Shown here piece by piece: positions 37,228 to 46,043 of a stretch of DNA of 64,000 nucleotides. Numbering within the stretch: position 1 is the stretch's first letter; every line of letters begins with the position of its first letter. A program made the translations under genes and the position numbers. The notes beneath the pieces were generated by a model that saw only the letters and a program-made list of their open reading frames with translations, searched no databases and was not told the origin of the DNA. The stretch comes from Gammaproteobacteria bacterium (GTDB lineage: Bacteria > Pseudomonadota > Gammaproteobacteria > Pseudomonadales > UBA5518). The DNA is taken from assembly GCA_016718385.1 (NCBI GenBank), contig JADKDK010000001.1, positions 62,001 through 126,000 of the forward strand, read 5' to 3'.

Positions 37228-37740
37228 GCAGCGGGTCGGCGAAGGAGCGCGCCAGCGAGCGCTGCACGACAGGCCGCCCGGCCACGCGGGACACGCTCCC
37301 GTTGGCGGCAACCGTGCACAGCAGTCGCCGCTCGTACACGGCGCCATAGGCCTCGATGCGGGTGTCGATGGCGATGCGCAGGGACCCGTCGCCGGCAGGT
37401 AACGCGGCGGCTTCCTCTATCTGCGCATGGCGTCCCTCCCGCGCGGGGGGTAGTGCTGCATGCAGGCATTGCTGCACCGCTGACGCGGCATCTGCCGGCT
37501 CGGGCCTGGCGATCAGGGCGGTGGCGGCCTCGCAGCCCGGCAGCAGGCACGCGAATGCCATCGCAATGCGCGCGAGCCGGCGCGAGCGGGCAGGGGAGCA
37601 CTTCGTGACGGTGTTCATGACGCTTCTCCGTGGGGCAACTCTGACGGTGCGATCATTGCCCCCGGTTGTTGCCGGCGCATTTCTCGCCGTTTCCGCAGTG
37701 TTGGAGAATTGTTGCCGCCATGCGTCGGCGCAGGGATCGC

Positions 37741-38754
37741 TCAGCGCGCGAGCAGGTCCCGAAGTCCCTGCCACAGCTGCGCCATCGCCGCGGGTTCGCG
37801 CCCGGGGCCGCCGGCGCAATGCCCCCATTCGCTCTGCATCACGCGAAAATCCGCCTGCGGCATGCATGCCGCCTCGGCCTCGGCTTCGTGGACCAGGAAG
37901 TACTGGTCGGTGGCGCAGGGCATGACCAGCGCGGGCGCGCCGATAGCGGCCAGCGCCGCCGCCCGATCGCCCGCGAAGCGCGGGTTCGCCGCGATATCGG
38001 CCCCGGCCCACATGCGCAGCACGAGCAGCAGGTCGTGATGGTCCATGGCCAGGTGATCGGCTTCCCACCAGCACAGCAGCGCATCGATGTCGGCAAAGCC
38101 GAGCGCGGCATGGCAGCCTTCGCTGAGGAAACGCGGGCCGTAGGCGCGGCTCGCGTAGACGCGCCCGAATGCACGCAAGCCCGCCACCGGCTTGCTGTCG
38201 GTCGCGCTCAGCGGGTCGGCCAGCAACGCGGCTTCGAGACCGCGCAGGAACAGCAGGTTGTGCGGATGGCAGCGCGCGGCTGAACACCACGCCGCCACGC
38301 GCCGCACGCGCTGCGCCAGCAGGCAGCCCCATTGCAGGCTCTGCATCCCGCCGAGTGACCAGCCGGCGACGAGCGCCAGCGTGACATCGCCGAACAGCAT
38401 GTCCACCAGCCGCGCCTGGGCCATGACCTGGTCGGCCAGCGTGATCTGCGGAAACCGTGCGCCGGCCTGCGCGGGATGCGCGTTCGAGGGCGAGGTCGAC
38501 TCGCCCGCGCCCAGCATAGCCGGGATGAGCAGGCACCAGCGCGGATCGGCCAGCGGGCTCGCGCCGTCGCCGAGCGCGCGGTTGCCCGCCATTGCACCAC
38601 CGTAGTACGTCGGCAGCAGCACGATGTTGTCTTTCGGTGCATTCGGGCGGCCACGCTGCAGGTAGCGGATTCGCGCGTCGCGCAGCACCGCGCCGCACTG
38701 CAGGGGCATGTCGCCCAGGCGAACCTCGCGCTCGAGCCATTGTTTTGTCTGCAT
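37741..38754 (-). CDS. Homoserine O-acetyltransferase-like alpha/beta hydrolase (MetX family)
   Basis: This 337-residue protein starts at ATG 38754 after GGAAGG. The N-terminal block V-L-R-D-A-R-I-R-Y-L-Q-R-G and the nucleophile G-W-S-L-G-G-M-Q (S133) are MetX-like; the catalytic Asp lies in C-A-T-D-Q-Y-F and the His in E-W-G-H-C-A-G-G. True MetX proteins show G-G-S-M-G-G at the elbow, so this is a divergent member, and acyl transfer or hydrolysis of another substrate is likely. It is divergent from the glutamine-synthetase-like gene across an intergenic region with an operator-like palindrome, so it may share that regulator. Confidence 0.82.
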   Translation of the reverse strand: MQTKQWLEREVRLGDMPLQCGAVLRDARIRYLQRGRPNAPKDNIVLLPTYYGGAMAGNRALGDGASPLADPRWCLLIPAMLGAGESTSPSNAHPAQAGARFPQITLADQVMAQARLVDMLFGDVTLALVAGWSLGGMQSLQWGCLLAQRVRRVAAWCSAARCHPHNLLFLRGLEAALLADPLSATDSKPVAGLRAFGRVYASRAYGPRFLSEGCHAALGFADIDALLCWWEADHLAMDHHDLLLVLRMWAGADIAANPRFAGDRAAALAAIGAPALVMPCATDQYFLVHEAEAEAACMPQADFRVMQSEWGHCAGGPGREPAAMAQLWQGLRDLLAR

Positions 38755-38798
38755 CTTCCCTTCCTCCCGGCGGCAGGTGCGAAGCCCGGCTCGACATT

Positions 38799-38822
38799 TA
38801 CATACACACTGGCATGTATATT
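38799..38822. promoter_or_regulatory. TetR/AcrR-type operator candidate
   Basis: The 24-base site has the form TACATACA-N8-TGTATATT. It matches the spacing and half-site sequence of known AcrR-like operators (TACATACA-N8-TGTATGTA, from memory). It lies between the divergent MetX-like and glutamine-synthetase-like genes. The TetR protein encoded three genes downstream has an AcrR-like helix-turn-helix (R-G-P-I-Y-W-H-F), which makes it the likely binder. Confidence 0.6.
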
Positions 38823-38825
38823 GAA
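38810..38825 (+). promoter_or_regulatory. Sigma-54-like promoter candidate upstream of the glutamine-synthetase-like gene
   Basis: TGGCATG-TATA-TTGAA has the -24 GG and the -12 T-T-G at the right spacing (GG then 10 bases then GA instead of GC). The lost C at -12 weakens it. It overlaps the right half of the TetR-type operator, so the regulator would block it. It shares the TGGCATG box with two better sites upstream of the guanidine operon and the transporter operon. Confidence 0.3.
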
Positions 38826-38884
38826 TGAAACATCCGTGCCAGCGGCGCCGCCGCACGACGCAACCAGCAACGGAGATATGCACG

Positions 38885-40243
38885 ATGTCAGCACCTCACA
38901 CCGACCACGCGCTCGCCACCCGGCTCGGGAAGGCCGGCGCGCGCTACGCGATGGCGAGCTACGTGGACATCCACGGGCGCATCAAGGGCAAGATGGTCCC
39001 GCTCGGGCACCTGGGCAACATGCTCGCGGGCTCGGAGCTCTACACCGGTGCAGCGCTCGACGGCGTGCCGCAGGACATCAGCGACAACGAGGTCGCGGCG
39101 ATGCCCGATCCTGCCAGCGCCACGCAGTGTCCGTGGAACCCGGACCTGGTGTGGTTCGCCAGCGACCTGTACCTCGACGGCAAGCCCTTCGAGGCCTGCT
39201 CGCGCGTCATCCTGAAGCGCCAGACCGCGGCCGCCGCGGCGCTCGGCTATACGTTCAACCTGGGCATCGAGACCGAGTTCTTCCTGTTCCGCGACCTGCC
39301 CGGCGGCGGCTTCGGCCCCGTCAGCGACCGCGACACCCTCGGCAAACCCTGCTACGACCCGTGCGCCCTGATGGACAACCTGCCGATCGTCGACGAACTG
39401 GTGAGCGCGATGAATGCGCTGGGCTGGGACGTGTATTCCTTCGACCACGAGGACGCGATCGGGCAGTTCGAGACCGACTTCACCTATGCCGACGCGCTCA
39501 CGATGGCGGACCGGCTGGTGTTCTTTCGCATGATGGCCAACGAGATCGCCCGCAAGCACGGCGCGTTCGCCAGCTTCATGCCCAAGCCCTTCGCGGACCG
39601 CACCGGCAGTGGCGCGCACTACAACATGTCGCTGGCCGACCGCGAGACCGGCGCCAACCTGTTCGCGCCCGCCGGCGACGACGTGCACGGTGTCGGGGTA
39701 TCGAAGCTCGCCTACCACTTCACGGCGGGCGTGCTGCGCCACGCGCGCGCGATCAGCGCGGTCATCGCGCCCACGGTCAACAGCTACAAGCGCCTGGTGC
39801 GCCAGGGTTCCATGTCCGGTTCGACCTGGGCGCCGGTGTTCTGCTGCTACGGCAACAACAACCGCACCAACATGATCCGCGTGCCGGCCTGCGGCTCGCG
39901 CATCGAGTGCCGGGCGGCCGACATCAGCTGCAACCCGTACCTCGGCGCCGCGTTGATCCTCGCGGCGGGCCTCGAGGGTGTGCGTGAACAGCTCGACCCC
40001 GGGCTGCCGCACCGCGAGAACATGTACAACTATTCCGACGCCGAGATTGCCGCGCGCAACATCCAGTTCCTGCCCCAGAGCCTGGAGGAGGCCATCGATG
40101 CCTTCGAGGCCGACCCGCTCTCGCGCGAGGTGTTCGGTCCGCGCATGTTCGACGCCTTCGTGCAGTTCAAGCGCGCCGAGTGGCGCAGTTACCACAACCA
40201 CGTCTCCGACTGGGAGATCAGGCGTTACCTGAAGATGTTCTGA
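38885..40243 (+). CDS. glnT: Type III glutamine-synthetase-like ligase (GlnT family)
   Basis: This 452-residue protein belongs to the glutamine synthetase superfamily. The beta-grasp start A-S-Y-V-D-I-H-G-R-I-K-G-K is followed by N-L-G-I-E-T-E-F-F-L-F (metal Glu), F-D-H-E-D-A-I-G-Q-F-E and G-S-G-A-H-Y-N-M-S (ATP/metal His), then N-N-R-T-N-M-I-R-V-P. It ligates ammonia or an amine to the gamma-carboxyl of glutamate using ATP. GlnT-type members are often amine-specific. Linkage to a PotFGHI polyamine importer and the guanidine genes suggests gamma-glutamylation of an amine or assimilation of released ammonium. The substrate-binding protein gene follows 52 bases on. Confidence 0.85.
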   Translation: MSAPHTDHALATRLGKAGARYAMASYVDIHGRIKGKMVPLGHLGNMLAGSELYTGAALDGVPQDISDNEVAAMPDPASATQCPWNPDLVWFASDLYLDGKPFEACSRVILKRQTAAAAALGYTFNLGIETEFFLFRDLPGGGFGPVSDRDTLGKPCYDPCALMDNLPIVDELVSAMNALGWDVYSFDHEDAIGQFETDFTYADALTMADRLVFFRMMANEIARKHGAFASFMPKPFADRTGSGAHYNMSLADRETGANLFAPAGDDVHGVGVSKLAYHFTAGVLRHARAISAVIAPTVNSYKRLVRQGSMSGSTWAPVFCCYGNNNRTNMIRVPACGSRIECRAADISCNPYLGAALILAAGLEGVREQLDPGLPHRENMYNYSDAEIAARNIQFLPQSLEEAIDAFEADPLSREVFGPRMFDAFVQFKRAEWRSYHNHVSDWEIRRYLKMF

Positions 40244-40295
40244 GCGCCTGCACGCAGGCCGAGAAATCCGTCAACCACGACACTGGAGTCACACC

Positions 40296-41369
40296 ATGAG
40301 ATACCCCGTCCTGAAACGCCTTGCCGCCGTGCTGCTCGCCGGCGCGGCAATCGTCTGCGCTGGCGGCGCGAGCGCCGAGGAAAAGCAGAAGTTCTCGATC
40401 GCCTGGACCATCTACGCCGGCTGGATCCCGTGGAAGTACGCCGACGAGTCCGGGATCATGAAGAAGTGGGCCGACAAGTACGGCATAGAGGTGAGGATCG
40501 TGCAGGTCAACGACTACGTCGAATCGATCAACCAGTACACCGCGGGCCAGTTCGACGGCGTCGTGGCCACCAGCATGGACACGCTGTCGATTCCCTCGGC
40601 CAGCGGCGTCGATACCACCGCGCTGATCGTGGGCGACTACTCCAACGGCAACGACGGCATCGTGTCGAAGCAAGCCGATTCCATCGCCGGCTTGAAGGGC
40701 GGCAAGGTGCACCTGGTCGAGCTTTCCGTCTCGCATTACCTGCTCGCCCGCGCGTTGGCGAGCGTCGGCTCGAGCGAGCGCGACGTGTCGATCGTGAATA
40801 CCTCCGATGCCGACATCGTCGCGGCCTACGCCACGCCCGAGGTCACGCATGCGGTGACCTGGAACCCGTTGCTCGACCAGATCGCCGCGACACCCGGCAC
40901 CAGGAAGATCTACGATTCCAGCAGCATTCCCGGGCATATCAAGGACCTGACCGTCGTCAACAGCGCGACGCTCGCCGACAATCCCGCGTTCGGCAAGGCA
41001 CTGGTGGGCGCCTGGTTCGAGATGATGGCAATACTCGAGAGCCCCGGCCCCGAGGGGCAGAAGATGCGCGCGATGCTCGGTGAAGCCTCGGGCACCGACC
41101 GCGCCGGCTACGAGAGCCAGCTGGCACGACTGAAAATGTTCTGGAAGCCCGCCGACGCGGTGGCCTTCGTGAAGAGCACGCAGGCCTACGATGCGATGGA
41201 TTCGGTGCGCAGGTTCTCCTTCGATCACGGACTGCTCGGCGAGGGGGCGTCGGATGCCGATTTCGTCGGTATCAGTTTCCCGGACGGCAAGCAGCTGGGC
41301 AACGCCGGCAACACGATGCTGCGCTTCGACACCACTTACATGCAGATGGCGGCCGATGGCAAGCTGTGA
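40296..41369 (+). CDS. ABC transporter substrate-binding protein, urea-carboxylase-linked NitT/TauT type
   Basis: This 357-residue precursor has a signal peptide ending A-G-G-A-S-A-E. The mature protein matches from memory the urea-carboxylase-region periplasmic binding family: W-T-I-Y-A-G-W-I-P-W-K-Y, V-N-D-Y-V-E-S-I-N-Q-Y-T-A-G-Q-F-D-G, V-E-L-S-V-S-H-Y-L-L-A-R-A-L and F-S-F-D-H-G-L-L-G-E-G-A. It should capture guanidine, urea or a related compound. Its permease and ATPase are not adjacent; the best partners are at 58283-59886. It sits between the GlnT-like and TetR genes, probably in one operon with glnT. Confidence 0.9.
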   Translation: MRYPVLKRLAAVLLAGAAIVCAGGASAEEKQKFSIAWTIYAGWIPWKYADESGIMKKWADKYGIEVRIVQVNDYVESINQYTAGQFDGVVATSMDTLSIPSASGVDTTALIVGDYSNGNDGIVSKQADSIAGLKGGKVHLVELSVSHYLLARALASVGSSERDVSIVNTSDADIVAAYATPEVTHAVTWNPLLDQIAATPGTRKIYDSSSIPGHIKDLTVVNSATLADNPAFGKALVGAWFEMMAILESPGPEGQKMRAMLGEASGTDRAGYESQLARLKMFWKPADAVAFVKSTQAYDAMDSVRRFSFDHGLLGEGASDADFVGISFPDGKQLGNAGNTMLRFDTTYMQMAADGKL

Positions 41370-41385
41370 GGCAACACCATCCGCA

Positions 41386-41403
41386 CGGGGGCTGCGGCCC
41401 CCG
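41386..41403 (+). terminator. GC hairpin between binding protein and TetR gene
   Basis: CGGGGGC-TGCG-GCCCCCG forms a perfect 7-bp stem with a 4-base loop. It begins 17 bases after the binding-protein stop and ends 12 bases before the tetR-like start. No T-run follows, so it may stabilise the upstream mRNA or attenuate rather than terminate fully. Confidence 0.4.
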
Positions 41404-41414
41404 CCTGGCCGCCC

Positions 41415-42014
41415 ATGAGACGTACCCGTGAAGAAGCCGAGCTGACCCGCAGGCGGGTCATCGAGGCCGCGCTCAAGCTGTTCAGCCGCAATGGCTATTC
41501 GCAGACCACGCTGGCGATGATCGCCGCCGAGGCCGGGTACAGCCGCGGCCCGATCTACTGGCACTTCAGCAACAAGGACGAGCTGTTCGAGGCCGTCATC
41601 GGCCATTCGCAGGAGCCGTTGCTGCAACTGGTGGAGCGCGCCCGGCTGGAGCCCGATCCGCGCCGTGCCCTCGACGACTTCGTCGACGAATGGTTCCGCC
41701 TGCTCGTCGAGGACGACTGGTTCCGCCAGTCCTTCGAGATCCTGCTGAACAAGACCGAGCTCACCGCGGCGATGGTGCGCACGATCCGGCGCGAGCGCCA
41801 GCTCACGCGCGCCATCATCGCCACCCTCGGGGCGCGCATCCACGAGCTGGGGCCCGCGGGCGATGTCGATGCCGAGTCACTGGGACTGCTCTGCTACACC
41901 TACCTGATGGGGATCACGCAGAGCTGGCTGTTTGCCCCGAAGCTGTTCTCCCTTGCGGGGCGGCGCGATTTCTTCCGCGCGCACCTGCACGGGATGCTGG
42001 GTCTCAGCCGGTGA
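41415..42014 (+). CDS. TetR/AcrR-family transcriptional regulator
   Basis: The 199 residues have an N-terminal helix-turn-helix: R-R-V-I-E-A-A-L-K-L-F-S-R-N-G-Y, then I-A-A-E-A-G-Y-S-R-G-P-I-Y-W-H-F-S-N-K (about residues 30-50). The DNA-reading helix closely resembles AcrR. The C-terminal two thirds form the ligand pocket, with L-L-N-K-T-E-L-T matching AcrR/TtgR. It probably represses the glnT-binding-protein-tetR operon through the palindrome at 38799-38822, with a nitrogenous ligand as inducer (inference). It overlaps the end of the convergent potI-like gene by 11 bases. Confidence 0.9.
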   Translation: MRRTREEAELTRRRVIEAALKLFSRNGYSQTTLAMIAAEAGYSRGPIYWHFSNKDELFEAVIGHSQEPLLQLVERARLEPDPRRALDDFVDEWFRLLVEDDWFRQSFEILLNKTELTAAMVRTIRRERQLTRAIIATLGARIHELGPAGDVDAESLGLLCYTYLMGITQSWLFAPKLFSLAGRRDFFRAHLHGMLGLSR

Positions 42015-42849
42015 TTTCCTTCGCCGCCTGCGCAATTTCGCGCTGACGCCGCTTCTCCTGCCGCATCATCCAGATCCCCGACAGCACCACGATGGTCGTG
42101 ACCACGCCGACGATGATCGTAGCCAGCGCGTTGATCTTGGGTGAAATGCCCATGCGTACCGACGAGAACACCACCATGGGCAGAGTCGTCGAACTCGGTC
42201 CCGAAACGAAGGCCGAGATCACCAGGTCATCCAGCGATATGGTGAAAGCCAGCAGCCAGCCCGACACCAGCGCCGGCGCGATGATGGGCAGCGTGATCTG
42301 GAAGAATACCCGCAGCGGCGTGGCGCCGAGGTCGAGCGCGGCTTCCTCGATCGAGAGATCCAGTTCGCGCAGTCGCGAGGAAACCACTATCGCGACATAG
42401 GAAGTAGTGAAAGTGACATGCGCGATCCACAGCGTTGTCATGCCGCGCCCGGCCGGCCAGCCGATCATCTGCTCCATGGCGACGAACAGCAGCAGCAGTG
42501 ACAAGCCGGTGATCACTTCCGGCATCACCATCGGTGCCGTGATCAGTCCGCCCAGCAGGTTGCGCCCGCGGTAGCGGCCAAAGCGCGTGAGCGCGATCCC
42601 GGCGGCGGTGCCGAGCACCAGCGAGGCGCTGGCCGACATGAAGCCCAGACTCAGGCTCTTCCACGCCGCGTCGAGTATCGCGCGGTCCTGCAGCAGCGCG
42701 GCATACCACTTGGTGGAGAAGCCGCCCCACAGCGTGACCATGCGCGACTCATTGAAGGAATAGATGACCAGCAGCAGTATCGGCACGTACAGGAACGCGA
42801 AGCCGAATACCAGGAAACCGAGCAGCAGGCGCGAGCGGCGCGGCGACAT
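42004..42849 (-). CDS. potI: Polyamine ABC transporter permease (PotI type)
   Basis: This 281-residue inner-membrane permease has six helices and the cytoplasmic loop E-E-A-A-L-D-L-G-A-T-P-L-R-V-F-F-Q-I-T-L-P, the EAA motif that contacts the ATPase. The start ATG 42849 shares one base with the potH stop (TGATG). It is last in a four-gene operon with the order F-G-H-I, as in the E. coli putrescine system. The overlap with the convergent tetR gene marks the end of the unit. Confidence 0.9.
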   Translation of the reverse strand: MSPRRSRLLLGFLVFGFAFLYVPILLLVIYSFNESRMVTLWGGFSTKWYAALLQDRAILDAAWKSLSLGFMSASASLVLGTAAGIALTRFGRYRGRNLLGGLITAPMVMPEVITGLSLLLLFVAMEQMIGWPAGRGMTTLWIAHVTFTTSYVAIVVSSRLRELDLSIEEAALDLGATPLRVFFQITLPIIAPALVSGWLLAFTISLDDLVISAFVSGPSSTTLPMVVFSSVRMGISPKINALATIIVGVVTTIVVLSGIWMMRQEKRRQREIAQAAKEITG

Positions 42850-43757
42850 CAGCCCGTTCCCTCCTGCCTGTCCAGCTCCTTGTTCTGCATGTGCTGGTGG
42901 AACAGCAGGGGCCCGATCAGCACGATCAGCATCACCGCCGCCACTGCCGAGGCTACCGGCCAGTCGCGGTTGCTGTTGAACTCGTTCCACAGCACGCGGC
43001 CGATCATGAGCGTGTCCGGTCCGCCCAGCAGCTCGGGAATCACGAACTCGCCCACCGCCGGAATGAACACCAGCATCGATCCGGCGATGATGCCGCGCTG
43101 CGACAGGGGCAGCGTTATCTTCAGGAACGCCTTCCAGGCGGAACAGCCCAGGTCCTGCGCGGCCTCGATGAGGCTGTAATCGTGCTTTGCAAGGTTGGTG
43201 TAGAGCGGCAGGATCATGAACGGCAGGTACGCGTAGACGATGCCGATGTACACCGCCACGTCGGTTTGCAGTATCTGGATCGGCTGTTCGATGAGCCCGA
43301 GCCACAGCAACAGGTTGTTGAGCAGGCCCTCGTTCTTCAGGATGCCGATCCAGGCGTAGATGCGGATCAGGAACGAGGTCCAGCTGGGCAGCACCACGAG
43401 CATCAGGAACACGTTGCGCAGCGACTCGCTGGAGTTGGCGATCGCGTAAGCCATCGGATAGCCGACCAGCAGGCACAGCAGGGTGGAGATTGCCGCGATT
43501 TTCAGCGAGCTCAGGTACGCGATGTAATAGAGCTCGTCTTCCCACAGGTAGCGGTAATTGTCGAAATTCAGCGTGATGTGCGCGTGGCCATCCGCGTCGT
43601 ACCGGATCAGGTCGGTGAATGGCGGGATCGCGTTCGCGATCTCGGCGACGCTTATCTTGAGGACGAATCCGAACGGAACCAGGAAGAACAGGATCAGCCA
43701 CACGTAGGGGACCGCGATGATCCCGAAGCGCCCGAAGCCGAAGCGGCGCGCTTTCAT
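42849..43757 (-). CDS. potH: Polyamine ABC transporter permease (PotH type)
   Basis: This 302-residue permease has six helices and the EAA loop E-A-A-Q-D-L-G-C-S-A-W-K-A-F-L-K-I-T-L-P. The insert between the first two helices (I-R-Y-D-A-D-G-H-A-H onward) is typical of PotH/PotB proteins. It pairs with PotI to form the channel. Its start overlaps the ATPase stop by four bases and its stop overlaps the potI start. Confidence 0.9.
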   Translation of the reverse strand: MKARRFGFGRFGIIAVPYVWLILFFLVPFGFVLKISVAEIANAIPPFTDLIRYDADGHAHITLNFDNYRYLWEDELYYIAYLSSLKIAAISTLLCLLVGYPMAYAIANSSESLRNVFLMLVVLPSWTSFLIRIYAWIGILKNEGLLNNLLLWLGLIEQPIQILQTDVAVYIGIVYAYLPFMILPLYTNLAKHDYSLIEAAQDLGCSAWKAFLKITLPLSQRGIIAGSMLVFIPAVGEFVIPELLGGPDTLMIGRVLWNEFNSNRDWPVASAVAAVMLIVLIGPLLFHQHMQNKELDRQEGTG

Positions 43758-44887
43758 GCGGTGAGCAGCACGCTGTCGGCGCCGTCCCAGCTCACGAAGA
43801 CCTCGTCGCCCCAGGTCGGCGGTTCCTCCTCGTGCCTGCGCCGGGTGTTAGCCATCGTGCACAGCACCTTCTTGCCCGAGGGCAGCTGCACGTGGTAAAC
43901 GGACATGTCGCCGAAGTAGGCGATGTCGCGCACCACACCGCTCGCCCAGTTGTATTCCTGCTCCGGTTGCACGCGTTCGATCTGGATCTTCTCCGGACGG
44001 ATGGCCAGCCACACGCGCATGCCGTCCGGGCCGCTGATGCCGTGGTCGACATGGATGTGCACGGGCAGGTCGCGGCATCCCACGGTCACGTGGTCGCTCT
44101 CGTTCTCGAGCAGGTCGCCCTCGAAACTGTTGACCAGGCCGATGAATTCGGCGGAAAAACGGCAATTCGGGTACTCGTATATCTCGCGCGGCGCGCCCAC
44201 CTGCACAAAGCGGCCCTCGCTCATGATCGCGACGCGCGAGGCCATCGTCATGGCCTCTTCCTGGTCGTGCGTCACCATCACGCAGGTGACGCCGACCGTC
44301 TCGATGATGTCCACCAGTTCGAGTTGCATGCGCTCGCGCAATTTCTTGTCGAGCGCGCCCATCGGTTCGTCGAGCAGCAGCAGCTTCGGGCGCTTGGCCA
44401 GGGAGCGCGCCAGCGCCACGCGCTGGCGCTGCCCGCCCGAGAGCTGGTGCGGCTTGCGCCTGGCGTAGGTCTTCATGTCCACGAGTTCCAGCAACTCCCC
44501 GACGCGCTTGTCCACGGTGTCCGCGGGCAAGCGATCCTGCTTCAGGCCGAAGGCGATGTTGTCGCGCACAGACATGTGCGGAAACAGCGCGTAGGACTGG
44601 AACATCATGTTGGTGGGCCGGATGTAGGGCGGGGTGCCGGCCATGTCCTCGCCGTCGATGAGGATGCGCCCCGCGCTCGGCGTCTCGAAGCCGGCGAGCA
44701 TGCGCAGCAGCGTCGACTTGCCGCAGCCGGACGGGCCGAGCAGCGCAAAGAGCTCGCCCTTGGGGATGCTCAGGCTGACATCGTTGACGGCGAGCACGCC
44801 GTCGAAGGACTTGCTCACGTTCTCGATGCGGACGTAGCCGTCCTGCGCGGGAACTCGAGTGGCGCTCGCTGCCTGCTGCAACATCAT
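43754..44887 (-). CDS. potG: Polyamine ABC transporter ATP-binding protein (PotG type)
   Basis: This 377-residue ATPase has Walker A G-P-S-G-C-G-K-S-T, signature L-S-G-G-Q-R-Q-R-V, Walker B L-L-L-L-D-E-P-M-G-A-L-D and the switch His in V-T-H-D-Q-E-E. The C-terminal 120 residues form the TOBE regulatory domain (I-R-P-E-K-I-Q-I). Q-S-Y-A-L-F-P-H-M-S is the Q-loop. It energises the PotHI channel. It follows potF by 55 bases and overlaps potH by four. Confidence 0.92.
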   Translation of the reverse strand: MMLQQAASATRVPAQDGYVRIENVSKSFDGVLAVNDVSLSIPKGELFALLGPSGCGKSTLLRMLAGFETPSAGRILIDGEDMAGTPPYIRPTNMMFQSYALFPHMSVRDNIAFGLKQDRLPADTVDKRVGELLELVDMKTYARRKPHQLSGGQRQRVALARSLAKRPKLLLLDEPMGALDKKLRERMQLELVDIIETVGVTCVMVTHDQEEAMTMASRVAIMSEGRFVQVGAPREIYEYPNCRFSAEFIGLVNSFEGDLLENESDHVTVGCRDLPVHIHVDHGISGPDGMRVWLAIRPEKIQIERVQPEQEYNWASGVVRDIAYFGDMSVYHVQLPSGKKVLCTMANTRRRHEEEPPTWGDEVFVSWDGADSVLLTA

Positions 44888-44942
44888 TCAATGCTCCACT
44901 GTAACGGACCCGAACAGCCCCACCGCTGCTGCCGGCGCGCGG

Positions 44943-46043
44943 TCAGCGCCCGGTCTTGAACTTGGTCCAGGCGCGCGTCATCACGCGTTCGACCTTCGGC
45001 GGCTTGGGCGAGAGACCGAACATCCGGTCGATCTGCTCCTGCGGCGGATAGACCAGCGGGTCGCCGGAAAGCGACTTGTCCACCAGCGCCGTGGCTTCCT
45101 TGTTGGGGTTCGGATAGGTCACGAAGTCCGTGACCGCCGCGATCACCTCCGGACGCAGCATGTAGTCGATGAATACATGCGCCGATTCGGGATTCGGTGC
45201 ATCCGCGGGTATCGCGAGGGAGTCGAACCAGATCTCGGTGCCTTCCTTCGGGATGATGTAGCGGATATTGACGCCATTGCCCGCTTCCTCGGCGCGGGCC
45301 TTGGCGATGCCGATGTCACCCGAAAATCCCATCGCCACGCAGATCTCGCCGTCCGCGAGGCTGTTTATGTACTCCGAGGACGAGAACTTGCGGATGTGGG
45401 GGCGGATCTTCATCAGCAGATCGTTGGCCGCCCCGGTGTAGTCCGCCTCGTCGAGGGAATTCGGGTTCTTGCCGAGATGGAACAGCGCCAGCGGGTAAAC
45501 CTCGGAGGGCGAATCGAGGAACGACACGCCGCACGCGGCCAGCTTGCTCATGTACTCCGGATTGAACAGCAGGTCCCAGCTGTCCAGTGCGACGTCGTCG
45601 CCCAGCGCCGCCTTGACCTTGTCGACATTGATGCCGATGCCCACGGTTCCCCACAGGTAGGGCACCGCGTACTGGTTGCCCGGATCCACCTCTGCCACGT
45701 ACTTCAGCATCATCGGATCGAGGTTCCTGAAATTCGCCAGCTTGCTGCGGTCGAGTTTCCGGTGCGTCCCCGCCGGGATCTGCTTGCCGAGAAAATTCGT
45801 GGACGGCACGACGATGTCATACCCGGTGTTGCCGGCGGAGAGCTTGCCCTGCAGGACTTCATTGCTGTCGTAGACGTCGTAGGTGACCTTGATGCCGGTC
45901 TCCTTCTCGAAATTCCTGATGGTGTCCTCGGCGATGTAGTCGCTCCAGTTGTAGATGTGGAGTTCCTTGCGGTCCGCGGCCGCGACCGGGCCGCAGACCA
46001 GCAATACCGCGGCGGCAGCCGCAAGTCCGTTCCAGAACTTCAT
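44943..46043 (-). CDS. potF: Polyamine-binding periplasmic protein (PotF type)
   Basis: This 366-residue precursor starts at ATG 46043, with GGGAGGA 7 bases upstream; an in-frame ATG 13 codons earlier lacks this. A signal peptide ends near V-A-A-A-D-R-K. H-I-Y-N-W-S-D-Y-I and Y-D-I-V-V-P-S-T-N-F match the PotF/PotD substrate-binding family, and later W-G-T-V-G-I-G-I-N also fits. The ligand may be putrescine or another polycation; guanidino compounds such as agmatine are possible given the neighbours. The 220-base upstream region contains an AATATACA half-site similar to the TetR operator. Confidence 0.9.
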   Translation of the reverse strand: MKFWNGLAAAAAVLLVCGPVAAADRKELHIYNWSDYIAEDTIRNFEKETGIKVTYDVYDSNEVLQGKLSAGNTGYDIVVPSTNFLGKQIPAGTHRKLDRSKLANFRNLDPMMLKYVAEVDPGNQYAVPYLWGTVGIGINVDKVKAALGDDVALDSWDLLFNPEYMSKLAACGVSFLDSPSEVYPLALFHLGKNPNSLDEADYTGAANDLLMKIRPHIRKFSSSEYINSLADGEICVAMGFSGDIGIAKARAEEAGNGVNIRYIIPKEGTEIWFDSLAIPADAPNPESAHVFIDYMLRPEVIAAVTDFVTYPNPNKEATALVDKSLSGDPLVYPPQEQIDRMFGLSPKPPKVERVMTRAWTKFKTGR

